A stretch of DNA of 64,000 nucleotides from Variovorax sp. OV700 (lineage in GTDB: Bacteria; Pseudomonadota; Gammaproteobacteria; Burkholderiales; Burkholderiaceae_C). The notes below the pieces were generated by a model that was not told the origin of the DNA, searched no databases, and saw only the letters and a program-made list of their open reading frames with translations. The stretch is from NCBI RefSeq assembly GCF_900099805.1, contig NZ_FNDR01000002.1, positions 496,001 to 560,000 of the forward strand, in the 5' to 3' direction. Both the position numbers and the translations under genes were made by a program. Shown here in pieces: positions 1-8,239 of this stretch (positions are counted from its first letter, which is position 1; every line of letters begins with the position of its first letter).

Positions 1-480
1 ATGCTGCCTTACGAGGACCAGGCGATCAGCATCAGCACCGCGCGCGGCAACCCCCTCAAGATCAGCAAGCCAGAGGACCTGTCGGGCAAGAGCATCGGCG
101 TCGAGCTCGGCGGATTCGAGGAGCGCAAGGCGCGCGAGCTCGACAAGCAGCTGACCGACAAGGGCATGAAGGGCATGACCATCCGGACCTTCGAAAACTT
201 CGCGATGGCCTTCCAGGCGCTGCGCGCGGGGCAGGTGGAGGTGGCGCTGTCGATCGACTCCACCGGTGCCGAGTACCAGAAGCGCGGCGATTTCGATCGT
301 GTGCTGAGCGGCCTGTTCCCGACCCCGGTGGCGCTGGCCGCGAAAAACAAGGACCTGTCGGTTGCGATGGCCAAGGCGCTCAACGACATGAAGGCCGACG
401 GCAGCTTCCAGAAGCTGTTCGACCAATACGGCGTCAAGGCGATCGACGGTGCCGTCGTCGTCAAGGGCCCCGCCAGCTGA
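1..480 (+). CDS. ABC transporter substrate-binding protein, family 3 (C-terminal part)
   Basis: This is the C-terminal end of a periplasmic solute-binding protein of the amino-acid (family 3) type; the gene starts before the window, so the ATG at base 1 is probably internal. Seen: the second lobe with the phrase DLSGKSIGVELG, the segment FQALRAGQVEVALSID, and a C-terminal KALNDMKADGSFQKLFDQYG, which is the usual closing helix of these proteins. The permease gene follows 38 bases downstream, so the two form one transporter operon. The substrate cannot be read from the sequence; the dihydropyrimidinase gene that follows suggests a nitrogen compound from pyrimidine or hydantoin breakdown, which is inference. 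Confidence 0.85.
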   Translation: MLPYEDQAISISTARGNPLKISKPEDLSGKSIGVELGGFEERKARELDKQLTDKGMKGMTIRTFENFAMAFQALRAGQVEVALSIDSTGAEYQKRGDFDRVLSGLFPTPVALAAKNKDLSVAMAKALNDMKADGSFQKLFDQYGVKAIDGAVVVKGPAS

Positions 481-518
481 GCGCACCGCACCACCACTGA
501 GTTCGAGAGGGAAAGTCC

Positions 519-1247
519 ATGGGACAAGGCTGGAGCTGGTCGGGGTTTGCCGACTACCTGTTCAATCCGTACATCCTGAACGGCGCGCTCACCACGCTCT
601 GGCTCACCCTCGCGTCGATCGCGGGCGGCCTGGTCGTTGGATGTGCGCTGGCCCTGGCCCGCCTGTCGCGCCACCGCTGGCTGGTGGCACCGGCGCATTT
701 CTACATCTGGGTCTTCCGCGGCACGCCGCTCCTGGTGCAGTTGATCATCATCTTTACCGGGCTGCCGCAGCTCGGGCTCAAGATGTCGGTGATCGAGTCG
801 GCGCTGCTCGGGCTGATCCTCAACGAGGCCGCCTACCTCGCGGAGGTGGTGCGCGGCGGCATCCAGTCGGTGCCGGTGGGCCAGACCAACGCGGCGCGCG
901 CCATGGGCTTCAGCAGTGCGCAGAGCATGCGCTACATCGTGATGCCGCAGGCGATGCGGCTGATCATCCCGACGCTTGGCAACAGCATCAACGGACTGCT
1001 CAAGACCACCTCGATCACCTCGGTGATCTCGATGGAAGAACTGCTGCGCCGCACGCAGGTGCTGATCCAGGAGAAATTCATGGTGCTCGAGCTGTTCATC
1101 GTCGCCGCCATCTACTACCTGCTGATGACCACGGCGTGGGATTTCATCCAGCGCCGCATCGAGCGCCACTACGGCCGCGCCTACCGCAACGGCACGACCA
1201 CCGCCGACGCGCCGGTGGTGGCCGATGCCGTGCTCGAACAACGTTGA
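519..1247 (+). CDS. Amino-acid-type ABC transporter permease
   Basis: Inner-membrane permease of the HisM/GlnP type, 242 residues, a usual length. Seen: several hydrophobic segments (about residues 25-50, 60-90, 190-215), the phrase FRGTPLLVQL typical of polar amino-acid permeases, and the cytoplasmic EAA-like loop around residues 107-135 (NEAAYLAEVVRGGIQSVP, then GQTNAARAMGF) that contacts the ATPase. The start is the ATG at 519, with GAGAGGGAAAG upstream as ribosome site. It probably works with the solute-binding protein just upstream. No ATPase gene lies in the window, so it may be encoded upstream or elsewhere. Confidence 0.92.
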   Translation: MGQGWSWSGFADYLFNPYILNGALTTLWLTLASIAGGLVVGCALALARLSRHRWLVAPAHFYIWVFRGTPLLVQLIIIFTGLPQLGLKMSVIESALLGLILNEAAYLAEVVRGGIQSVPVGQTNAARAMGFSSAQSMRYIVMPQAMRLIIPTLGNSINGLLKTTSITSVISMEELLRRTQVLIQEKFMVLELFIVAAIYYLLMTTAWDFIQRRIERHYGRAYRNGTTTADAPVVADAVLEQR

Positions 1248-1260
1248 CCGGGACCCGACG

Positions 1261-2715
1261 ATGAGCTCCTACGACCTGATTCTTCGCAATGCCGACATCG
1301 CCACCGTGGGCGACCGCTACCGCGCCGACATCGGTGTGCGCGACGGGCGCATCAGCGCCATCGCCCATCGACTGGACGGCAGTGCCGCGCGAGAGATCGA
1401 CGCGGCCGGCCGGCTGGTGACGCCCGGCGGCGTCGACGGCCACTGCCACTTCGACCAGCCGACCGGCGACGGCTCGCGCTTCTCGGACGACTTCTTCACC
1501 GGCACGCGCTCGGCGGCCTGCGGCGGCACCACCACGGTACTGCCGTTCGCCGCGCAGCAGAAGGGGCGCAGCATGCAGGAAGCTGTCGACGACTATCACC
1601 GGCGCGCCGATGGCAAGGCGGTGATCGACTATGCGTTTCATCTGATCGTCGCGGACGCGACCAAGGACGTGACACAGCGCGAGCTGCCGGCATTGATCGA
1701 GAAGGGCTACACCTCGTTCAAGATCTACATGACCTACGACGATCTGAAGCTCGACGACCGGCAGATCATCGAGGTGCTCGCGGTGGCGCGCAGGCACGGC
1801 GCGATGACCATGATCCATGCCGAGAACAGCGACTGCATCGCCTGGCTCACCGAGCAGTTGCTCGATGCCGGGCTGACGGCGCCGCGCTATCACGGGAGCT
1901 CGCGGCCGATGGCGGTGGAGCGCGAAGCCACGCACCGCGCGATTGCGCTGGCCGAGCTGATCGATACACCGATCCTGATCGTCCACGTCTCGGGCCGCGA
2001 GGCGGTCGAGCAGATTCACTGGGCGCGCGGGCGCGGGTTGCCGATCCATGCCGAGACCTGCCCGCAGTACCTTTTCCTGAGCGCGGAAGACCTGGGCGTG
2101 AACCCCGACGATCCGATGCACGGCGCACGCTGCATCTGCAGCCCGCCGCCGCGCGACAAGGCCAACCAGCAGTTCATCTGGAATGCTCTTTCGAGCGGCC
2201 TTTTCACGATCTTCTCTTCCGACCATGCGCCCTTCAACATCCATGGCAGCGACGGCAAGCGCGTCGCCGGTGAGGATGCGTCCTTCGACCGCATTCCCAA
2301 CGGCATTCCAGGTGTCGAAACCCGGCTTCCGCTGCTGATGAGCGAAGGCGTGCTGACGGGGCGCATCGACGTGCACCGTTTCGTTGAACTCACGTCCACC
2401 AACCCGGCACGGCTCTACGGGCTGTATCCGAAAAAGGGCACGATCGCGGTCGGCAGCGATGCGGACCTGGTGGTGTGGGACACGTTCGAAGAGGGCCACG
2501 AAAAAGTCATCCGCAACGACATGCTCCACCATGCGGCCGACTACACGCCCTACGAGGGCATGAAGATGCGGGCCTGGCCTGGAATCACGCTTTCGAGGGG
2601 ACGGGTGGTATGGGAAAATGGCGTGTTCTCGGCGGAAGCAGGTGCGGGACAGTTCCAGCCCTGCCTGCGCCCGCGCGCACCCAACGCCGAGAATCCGCTC
2701 GCCAAATGGCTGTGA
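1261..2715 (+). CDS. hydA: Dihydropyrimidinase / D-hydantoinase
   Basis: Cyclic amidohydrolase of 484 residues that opens the ring of dihydrouracil, dihydrothymine or 5-substituted hydantoins to N-carbamoyl amino acids. Seen: the metal-binding GGVDGHCHFDQ near residue 60, the lysine that is carboxylated in this family in SFKIYMTYD near residue 155, HAENSD near 188, and SSDHAPF with the Asp of the metal site near residue 320. The start was set at ATG 1261, because the in-frame ATG at 1225 lies inside the permease gene and its extension has no family likeness. The operon with a transporter and a GntR regulator fits a catabolic role. Confidence 0.93.
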   Translation: MSSYDLILRNADIATVGDRYRADIGVRDGRISAIAHRLDGSAAREIDAAGRLVTPGGVDGHCHFDQPTGDGSRFSDDFFTGTRSAACGGTTTVLPFAAQQKGRSMQEAVDDYHRRADGKAVIDYAFHLIVADATKDVTQRELPALIEKGYTSFKIYMTYDDLKLDDRQIIEVLAVARRHGAMTMIHAENSDCIAWLTEQLLDAGLTAPRYHGSSRPMAVEREATHRAIALAELIDTPILIVHVSGREAVEQIHWARGRGLPIHAETCPQYLFLSAEDLGVNPDDPMHGARCICSPPPRDKANQQFIWNALSSGLFTIFSSDHAPFNIHGSDGKRVAGEDASFDRIPNGIPGVETRLPLLMSEGVLTGRIDVHRFVELTSTNPARLYGLYPKKGTIAVGSDADLVVWDTFEEGHEKVIRNDMLHHAADYTPYEGMKMRAWPGITLSRGRVVWENGVFSAEAGAGQFQPCLRPRAPNAENPLAKWL

Positions 2716-2785
2716 AGCTTTCAGCTCCGTTGCGGCTGGCCTTCCAGGCGTTTCCCCACCTTTCGTGGCAATCAACTTCTCCCGC

Positions 2786-3472
2786 ATGCCAAGCCTTCCC
2801 AGCCCGGCTCAGCCAGCCACAATCACCATCGCGCCGCTCGAAGTCCGCTCCGCGAGCCTGGCCGAGCAGGCCTATGCGAGCCTGCGCACGCTGATCCTCG
2901 ATCGCAAGATTTCGGCGGGCAGTCCGCTGCAGGAAGGGCGCCTGGCGGACGAGCTGCGGATCTCGCGCACGCCGATGCGTGAAGCGCTCGTCCGGCTTGC
3001 CGGCGAAGGGTTGCTCGTACGACGCGACGCGCGTTCATACGCGGTGCGCGCGCTGGGCACCAAGGAGTACTTCGACTGCATGCGGGCGCGCGAGATCATC
3101 GAGTGCGAGGCCATCGCGTTGGCGGTCGACAAGATCACCGAAGCGCAGCTCGATGAACTGGACGCCGATCTAAAGACCCTCGACGCCGGGGTGCATGACG
3201 AGATCGAGCACTGGCACTTCGACGACCGATTCCATCAACTCATTTCATCGGCCAGCGGCAATGTGGTGCTGCCGCGCCTGGTCGAGGAACTGCGCGTGAA
3301 CGCACGGCTGTTCCGGCTGCACAGCCCGCTGCACCGCCAGCGTGAAAACCATGAAGAGCACGGCGAGATCATCTCGGCATTGCGCGCGAGGGATGCCGAA
3401 CGGGCGCGCGCGGCGATGCGCGCGCATCTGCGCAGTCTGCAGGAAGACGTCAAGCGCGCACTTGTCGACTGA
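2786..3472 (+). CDS. GntR-family transcriptional regulator (FadR/FCD type)
   Basis: DNA-binding regulator of 228 residues. Seen: an N-terminal winged helix (SLAEQAYASLRTLILD, then LADELRISRTPMREALVRL, the classic GntR recognition helix) followed by an all-helical FCD effector domain with the acidic and His residues expected to bind a metal or carboxylate ligand (MRAREIIECEA, FDDRFHQLI, HEEHGEII). The ATG at 2786 is preferred over an upstream ATG at 2618, which lies inside the dihydropyrimidinase gene. It lies 70 bases after that gene on the same strand and probably controls the transport and catabolic genes in response to a pathway metabolite. Confidence 0.9.
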   Translation: MPSLPSPAQPATITIAPLEVRSASLAEQAYASLRTLILDRKISAGSPLQEGRLADELRISRTPMREALVRLAGEGLLVRRDARSYAVRALGTKEYFDCMRAREIIECEAIALAVDKITEAQLDELDADLKTLDAGVHDEIEHWHFDDRFHQLISSASGNVVLPRLVEELRVNARLFRLHSPLHRQRENHEEHGEIISALRARDAERARAAMRAHLRSLQEDVKRALVD

Positions 3473-3499
3473 TGCCTGTGCAGTACCGCCGGCTGGCCC

Positions 3500-4513
3500 T
3501 TAGATGACTTCGGCCGGGCCCGTGAGCACGCGCTGATACTTGCCCATCGCCTCGGGCTCGATGCCGAGCCAGCGCGCCACCTGGTCGAGCTTGGCGCCCC
3601 GGCGCAGCTGGCGCAGCGCGAAGGTGTGGCGCAGCAGGAACGACCCGCCACCGGCGGCGTCGATGCCCGCGTCTTCGAGCACCTGTTTGGCGGCCACATA
3701 CTGCGCTTCCTTGCTCCAGGGCTTGCCGGTGCGCGTGGCCGGGAACAGGAAGTCGCCCGCGATCGTCGTCTCGGCGCGCACTTTCAGCCAATGCTGGAGC
3801 AGCTCGCCTGCCCAAGGAGCGATGGGTGCCTCGCGCGCCGGCGAGTTGCCGTTGCCCGGAACCGCAACTTTCCACGGACGTTCGCGCCGGCCGGCGATCT
3901 GCGATGTCGGCGCGTCGAGCCGCAGCACGCGGACGTCGCCGGGCGTGAGCCCTGCGCCCAGCTGCAAGGCGACAGCCACCCGATTGCGCAGTGCCTGCCA
4001 GCTGAGCGCGGCCTGGCCGTGCCGGTCGCCGGGCCGGGGCCGGGCGCTGGAAAGAAAGGTGATGAGATGCCGGGCCTCGGAGACTGACAGAAATTCCGGC
4101 AGAGGATCCGCTCGCGCCGAATCCGCATAGCGAACCTCCGGCTGGGTCGCGATCCATTCCGAGGCCGCGGCGTTGGCGGGCGTGCCGTGGGCCTCTGCGT
4201 GGTGGCGCAGCACCCGGTCGATGAGCCGAAGCAAGCGCAGCGCATAACGAGGAGACAGCGACAGGTCGTCGCTTTTCATGCCGAAACGCGCCTGCTGGAA
4301 CGCCGACAGGTCGCCCATGTCCAGCGACGCCAGCGTCACGGCGGGCGACTGGCCAAGGCACCAGGCCGTGAAACTGCCCCACATGTCCCGGTAGACCGCG
4401 ATCGAAGAGGGCTGCCGCAAGGCCCCGTTTTCCTGCTGCGCCGCGAGCCAGCGGTCGAAAGCGGCCTGATGCGATTCGCCGGAGGGCTCGGGGAAGAGGG
4501 GAAGTGACGACAT
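3500..4513 (-). CDS. Tyrosine recombinase-like protein with atypical catalytic residues
   Basis: 337-residue member of the phage-integrase fold. Seen: a helical N-terminal SAM-like DNA-binding region (about 15-110) and a C-terminal catalytic-like domain. In the position of the first catalytic Arg (family pattern TGLR) there is GAGLT, so Thr190 replaces Arg. In the HxxR box the sequence is FLLRHTFA, keeping Arg295 but with Phe292 for His. The LGH motif reads LGI (Ile318). The nucleophile-position Tyr326 is present in KYQRV. It may therefore be a DNA-binding protein or a divergent recombinase rather than a standard integrase. An inverted repeat sits directly upstream of its start. No att site or cargo boundary was found. 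Confidence 0.75.
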   Translation of the reverse strand: MSSLPLFPEPSGESHQAAFDRWLAAQQENGALRQPSSIAVYRDMWGSFTAWCLGQSPAVTLASLDMGDLSAFQQARFGMKSDDLSLSPRYALRLLRLIDRVLRHHAEAHGTPANAAASEWIATQPEVRYADSARADPLPEFLSVSEARHLITFLSSARPRPGDRHGQAALSWQALRNRVAVALQLGAGLTPGDVRVLRLDAPTSQIAGRRERPWKVAVPGNGNSPAREAPIAPWAGELLQHWLKVRAETTIAGDFLFPATRTGKPWSKEAQYVAAKQVLEDAGIDAAGGGSFLLRHTFALRQLRRGAKLDQVARWLGIEPEAMGKYQRVLTGPAEVI

Positions 4514-4515
4514 AA

Positions 4516-4614
4516 AAATACGCTAACGGCGGGGCTTGATGTTTGAGGACAGGGGATGAGGCGGAGCTTCGGACATTTGTGGTCGTCGCTAATATCCTTG
4601 CCGTTAGTGTATTT
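4516..4614. repeat. Inverted repeat upstream of the recombinase gene
   Basis: Two 15-base arms, 4516-4530 (AAATACGCTAACGGC) and 4600-4614 (GCCGTTAGTGTATTT), are inverted copies with one mismatch and are separated by 69 bases. A further partial copy, CGCTAA, lies at 4587-4592. The left arm is only 3 bases from the recombinase start codon. Recombinase-binding arms, an operator or a promoter pair would all fit. Confidence 0.6.
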
Positions 4615-4665
4615 ACTTCGAGGGGCAAGGGCATCATGCCGAACAAAGGCGCCCCGCGCCCCTCT

Positions 4666-5175
4666 TCAGCCAATGCTGCCCAGCAGCAACGCCTGCAACA
4701 CGAATCGCCTGTTGTCCGCAGGCGATGTCCGCTCGTCGAGCCGATCGGCAAGCGTCGCCGTGGGATGGGCCCCGCAGGCGATGCCGTCATAGACGGGAAT
4801 GGCAGCCTCCCGACCGATCTGCCGCACGAGTTCCGGCGCCATCCCCTGGCACTCCACCGCGTCGTAGAAACGGCTCAGGATCCGCGCCGTGTGCCGGACC
4901 TCACCGGGGCTGCCCAGGCTGGAGAGGGCGGGGCGAATGGTTGCGACATGCGCACCCAGTTCGTGCGCCGCGCGTTGGAACAGCGCCCGGCTTTCGCTGC
5001 CTTCGCTTCCTTCGTCACAAAAGATCCCGAGATTCCTCCCCTTGAGCTGCAGCGGAAAGGCGGCGCGCAACCACGCCGCCTGGAGGAGACGGGCACGCCC
5101 GAGCAGGGCCACCTCGTCCTCGGGCAACAAGGTCTGGAAGGCCGACGAATTATGGATTTCGAAGGGAAAGCGCAT
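4666..5175 (-). CDS. Ornithine carbamoyltransferase-like protein, carbamoyl-phosphate domain only
   Basis: 169 residues resembling the N-terminal domain of ornithine/aspartate carbamoyltransferases, which are normally about 310 residues. Seen: LKGRNLGIFCDEGSEGSESR at residues 45-63, in the place of the carbamoyl-phosphate loop (family pattern S-x-R-T-R), and IPVYDGIACGAHPTATLAD at 126-144, matching the family's NGL...HPxQ.LAD helix but with Ala140 for Gln. The second, ornithine-binding domain is absent. It lies upstream of the recombinase-like gene on the same strand, 152 bases away. Activity as a carbamoyltransferase is unlikely. It could be a small-molecule sensor or partner of its neighbour; that is speculation. 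Confidence 0.6.
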   Translation of the reverse strand: MRFPFEIHNSSAFQTLLPEDEVALLGRARLLQAAWLRAAFPLQLKGRNLGIFCDEGSEGSESRALFQRAAHELGAHVATIRPALSSLGSPGEVRHTARILSRFYDAVECQGMAPELVRQIGREAAIPVYDGIACGAHPTATLADRLDERTSPADNRRFVLQALLLGSIG

Positions 5176-5225
5176 GAACTCCCTTGTGTGACCCTGGAAG
5201 GCTAGCCCCGGCAGGCCGGCCGCTC

Positions 5226-5239
5226 TTGATGCAGATCAA
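5226..5239. promoter_or_regulatory. FNR/ANR-type binding site
   Basis: TTGATGCAGATCAA matches the FNR/ANR consensus TTGAT-N4-ATCAA at every fixed position. It lies 150 bases before the Crp/Fnr-family gene at 5390 and 50 bases upstream of the carbamoyltransferase-like gene's start, so it could serve either direction. It suggests oxygen-dependent control, but the adjacent regulator itself lacks the iron-sulfur cysteines of FNR. Confidence 0.7.
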
Positions 5240-5389
5240 GGCGGCGCGCGGGCGGACGCTGTTACCCACCGGACACAAGCCATTCACCCAGCGTTACCGA
5301 CTGACTCCGAGTGTTGTCACTGTGTTGCCGCGCGCTTCCTAGCATCCCTCCATCGACCCGCGACATACACATCCTCAGGAGCTCTTCAC

Positions 5390-6178
5390 ATGTACAACCC
5401 CGCCCTTACCGAAACCGCCGCACCGGCGATGACCGGCTTTCTCGCAGCGCGTGCGTTGCCGCCGGAAGGCATGGCGGTTCATGAGCGGGCCTGCCAGAAG
5501 CTGGTGGAAACGCAGAAGCTCCTGCAGGAGCGCCTGGCCCCCCAACGCCGCGTGGTGCATGCCGGCGACGTGATCTACCAGTCCGGCGAGCGCTTCGGCA
5601 ACCTGTACATCCTGAACTCGGGTTTGTTCAAGATCGTGAACCTGTCCGCGGACGGCCGCGAGCAGGTGGTGGGCCTCAAATTCCGCGGCGACTGGCTCGG
5701 CTTCGACGGCATCGCCGGCGGGCACTACTCGTGCGACGCCGTGGCCATGGACACGGGCGAGGTCTGGGTGGTCTCGTACGAATCGCTGCTTGCCGCCTGC
5801 CTGGTCGAGCCCACGTTGCTGCAGGTGTTCCACACCGCAATGAGCCGCGAGATCGCCCATGACCGCGATTCGCTGATGTCGGTGTGCACACTGCCGGCCG
5901 ATGCGCGGGTGGCGGACTTCCTGCGTTACTGGGCCGAGTCGCTCGCCGAGCGCGGCATGCGCACCGACCAGATCACGCTGCGCATGACGCGCGCCGAGAT
6001 CGGCAACTACCTGGGCATGACGCTGGAAAGCGTGAGCCGGGCGCTGTCGCGGCTCGCACGCGACAAGGTCATCGAATTTGTGGAGAAGGGCCGACGCGAC
6101 GTGCAGATTCCCGACGTGGGCGCCTTGTCGGCCTTCGTGCAGCGCTGCCTGGCGCCGGCGCCCGCGATGCTGCAGTGA
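5390..6178 (+). CDS. Crp/Fnr-family transcriptional regulator
   Basis: 262 residues: a cyclic-nucleotide-binding-like beta-barrel (about 45-160), a long dimerisation helix, and a C-terminal winged helix with ITLRMTRAEIGNYLGMTLESVSRALSRL, the FNR recognition helix pattern (E-SVSR) that reads TTGAT half-sites. Unlike FNR, the N-terminus has a single Cys (Cys35) instead of the CxxC cluster motif, so a [4Fe-4S] oxygen sensor is not supported. The start follows AGGAGCTCTTCAC. A perfect FNR-type box at 5226-5239 may mean autoregulation or control by a true FNR. Its targets are unknown; fds, hmp and hox genes in this window are candidates. Confidence 0.9.
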   Translation: MYNPALTETAAPAMTGFLAARALPPEGMAVHERACQKLVETQKLLQERLAPQRRVVHAGDVIYQSGERFGNLYILNSGLFKIVNLSADGREQVVGLKFRGDWLGFDGIAGGHYSCDAVAMDTGEVWVVSYESLLAACLVEPTLLQVFHTAMSREIAHDRDSLMSVCTLPADARVADFLRYWAESLAERGMRTDQITLRMTRAEIGNYLGMTLESVSRALSRLARDKVIEFVEKGRRDVQIPDVGALSAFVQRCLAPAPAMLQ

Positions 6179-6184
6179 CCGCCG

Positions 6185-6799
6185 CTACGGCTTTTCCGCG
6201 CCAGGGGCGCGTGCCGCGCGCTTGATGGCCTGGGCTGATTGGTCAGCCGCATCCGCCGCCGCGCGCGCCGCATTGCGCATGGCCTCGGCGGCCTTGTCCA
6301 GCGCTTCGCGCGTGGCATGGGCTGCTTTTTCCGCTTCTTCCTTGCTGGCCTGCGCGGAGCGCTTGACCGACTCATCGGCCCGATCGAGCGCCTCCCTTGC
6401 GGCGACAGAGGCCCTCCTGCTTTCTTCCTCGACGGCACGCGCAGCTTCCCGGGTGCTGTCGATGGCCCTCGTGGACGAGGCACTCGCCTTCTCCTGGAAA
6501 CGGTTGGCGGCCTCGGCCGCTTTGCGCGCGGCGCGGCGAATACCTTCCGCCAGGGCTTGCGAGATCTTGCCGGCGTCCGCCTTGCCTTTCTCTGCCGCTG
6601 CTTCGGCGGCATCGACCGCTTTCTTCCCGGCGTTGGCTGCGTCCTGCGAAGCCTTTCCAGCCGCCTTCACCGTGCTGCGGGCCGCTTGCGAGGGCGGGCT
6701 CAGCTGCCCAGGCACCATGTTGCTGTCGGCGGCAAACGCGGTAGCGCCAACGACAAGTGCGAGTGGAACGAGCAGGTCGCGAAATGTTGTGGAGCGCAT
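6185..6799 (-). CDS. Exported Ala/Lys-rich helical repeat protein, unknown function
   Basis: 204 residues from ATG 6799, which has GGAGG 7 bases upstream; an upstream in-frame ATG at 6832 lacks such a site. Seen: a signal peptide ending AFA-AD near residue 24, then about 170 residues of nearly pure amphipathic helix built from Ala, Lys, Glu, Arg and Asp with recurring KAAEAA, REAARA and REALDKA segments. Composition resembles LEA-like or apolipoprotein-like proteins. It ends 6 bases from the Crp/Fnr gene, tail to tail. It is probably periplasmic. No enzymatic motif is present. A role in envelope or desiccation stress would be a guess. Confidence 0.75.
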   Translation of the reverse strand: MRSTTFRDLLVPLALVVGATAFAADSNMVPGQLSPPSQAARSTVKAAGKASQDAANAGKKAVDAAEAAAEKGKADAGKISQALAEGIRRAARKAAEAANRFQEKASASSTRAIDSTREAARAVEEESRRASVAAREALDRADESVKRSAQASKEEAEKAAHATREALDKAAEAMRNAARAAADAADQSAQAIKRAARAPGAEKP

Positions 6800-6926
6800 G
6801 GAATCCTCCAGTTGAAGATGGGATGGAATCAATCAACGCAACACACACGGCACCCGTTCACGGACCCCGCCCAAAAGCGGCCATGGATTCACTGCAGGAA
6901 CGCGGCGCGCGCAGCATTGCACGGAA

Positions 6927-7427
6927 TCAATTCGTGCGGCGGGAAGGGTCGCTGCGATGGGCAGATCCCCCGCGTCCATTCGCCTTCGGACGGTTCCCTC
7001 GCTGGTGTTTCGTTTCCTTGTGCCCCTCGAGCCATTCGAAAACGCCCATGCCGGCCAGCATCGCGATGACGAAGACCAGCGCCTTGGCTTGCCCCATGCC
7101 CACTGCCACCAATGCCGGCCCCGGACAGAAGCCCGCGATGCCCCAGCCGATGCCGAACACGATGCTGCCAACGATGAGGCGCCTATCGATCGACCGCAGG
7201 CTGGGCAGCCGCATGGCCGCGCCAAGCAAGGAGCGCGTACGCCTCCTTGCCACTGCGAACGCAACGGCTCCGACGGCGATCGCACCGGCCATCACGAAAG
7301 CAAGCGATGGATCCCATCGCCCACCAACATCCAGGAAGCCCAGCACCTTGGCGGGATTGGCCATGCCGGAAACGATCAGGCCCAGGCCGAACACCAGGCC
7401 CGCGAGAAATGAAGTGAAGAAGGCCAT
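6927..7427 (-). CDS. YeeE/YedE-type sulfur transport membrane protein, second half
   Basis: 166-residue membrane protein of the YeeE/YedE (DUF6691) type. Seen: hydrophobic segments at about residues 3-25, 42-60, 80-105 and 110-130, with SGMANPAKVLGFLDV, a hallmark of the C-terminal half of these transporters, and GIAGFCPGPALVAVG carrying the conserved Cys. The family moves thiosulfate or other sulfur species. Its partner half is encoded 11 bases upstream on the same strand, and a BigR-type regulator gene precedes both, so import of reduced sulfur under sulfide/persulfide control is likely. The last 25 residues are hydrophilic. Confidence 0.85.
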   Translation of the reverse strand: MAFFTSFLAGLVFGLGLIVSGMANPAKVLGFLDVGGRWDPSLAFVMAGAIAVGAVAFAVARRRTRSLLGAAMRLPSLRSIDRRLIVGSIVFGIGWGIAGFCPGPALVAVGMGQAKALVFVIAMLAGMGVFEWLEGHKETKHQRGNRPKANGRGGSAHRSDPSRRTN

Positions 7428-7438
7428 GGCGGTGTTCC

Positions 7439-7873
7439 TCAGAGGCGCAGCAGATGGCGCATCAGGAACACGGTCAGGAACCCGGCCCCCATGAAGACCG
7501 CGGTTGCCGCCACGGAGCGCGGCGACAGGCGCGACAGGCCGCAGACGCCGTGGCCGCTCGTGCATCCCGCCGCGTAGCGCGTACCCACGCCGACCAGAAG
7601 ACCAGCCACGACGAGCGTGCCATAGCCGGCCTCGATCTGCGGCTTCGGCCAGTCCGTAAAAAGCGTGTAGACCATCGGCGCGCCGACAAGGCCGGCAATG
7701 AACGCCACGCGCCACGCCACGTCGCCGCTGACGAGCCGAAGCAGTCCGCCGACGATGCCGCTGATGCCGGCGATGCGGCCGTTGAGCAGCAGAAACATCG
7801 CAGTGGCCGCGCCGACGAGCACGCCGCCCGCCAGCGCCGTCCATGGGGTGAATGCAATCCAGTCGATGGTCAT
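7439..7873 (-). CDS. YeeE/YedE-type sulfur transport membrane protein, first half
   Basis: 144 residues with four membrane segments. Seen: [19 protein letters not shown] near residue 27 and [21 protein letters not shown] near 97, the Cys-containing pore motif of YeeE/YedE proteins (GCTSGHG). Together with the gene just downstream it makes the two-gene version of a transporter that is a single chain in other bacteria. The start codon overlaps the stop of the ArsR-family gene by 4 bases, so the three genes are translated as one operon. Confidence 0.88.
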   Translation of the reverse strand: MTIDWIAFTPWTALAGGVLVGAATAMFLLLNGRIAGISGIVGGLLRLVSGDVAWRVAFIAGLVGAPMVYTLFTDWPKPQIEAGYGTLVVAGLLVGVGTRYAAGCTSGHGVCGLSRLSPRSVAATAVFMGAGFLTVFLMRHLLRL

Positions 7874-8229
7874 CGTTCTTCCTTCGGGCAGTAGATGCGG
7901 TAGAGCAGGGCCAGGATCTCGAGCAGCGCCGGATCGGCCACGGCGTAGAAGATGTTCTTGCCTTGTCGGCGTGTGGTGACCACGCCCTCATTGCGCAGCA
8001 CGCCCAGCTGTTGCGACAGCGTCGGCTGGCGAATGTCGAGTTGCGCTTCGAGTTCGCTCACGCACATCTCTCCCTGCGAAAGCTGGCACAGCAGCAGCAT
8101 GCGATCCTCGTTGGCCAGGACCTTCATCACGCCGACCGCACGCGAGGCGGCGCCGCGCAGCACCTCGGCATCGAACACGGGGTGCGGGGATTTCATGGTT
8201 CGCACAGCAGGCATGAGTCGGTCGTCCAT
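7870..8229 (-). CDS. bigR: BigR/SqrR-type ArsR-family repressor
   Basis: 119-residue ArsR-fold winged-helix repressor. Seen: the recognition helix [15 protein letters not shown] and Cys48 and Cys114, spaced 66 residues apart exactly like Cys42/Cys108 of BigR and Cys41/Cys107 of SqrR, which form a tetrasulfide link when exposed to persulfide and then release DNA. A third Cys (56) is also present. It is divergent from a metallo-beta-lactamase hydrolase gene and overlaps a YeeE/YedE gene, which is the gene company known for BigR. The annotated start may be a few codons long; Met6 or Met12 are alternatives. Confidence 0.87.
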   Translation of the reverse strand: MDDRLMPAVRTMKSPHPVFDAEVLRGAASRAVGVMKVLANEDRMLLLCQLSQGEMCVSELEAQLDIRQPTLSQQLGVLRNEGVVTTRRQGKNIFYAVADPALLEILALLYRIYCPKEER

Positions 8230-8239
8230 TTCATCGGCG

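Noticed and set aside
5390..6178. Calling the Crp/Fnr protein a true FNR oxygen sensor
   Set aside because: Only one Cys is present in the N-terminal region where three are needed for the cluster.
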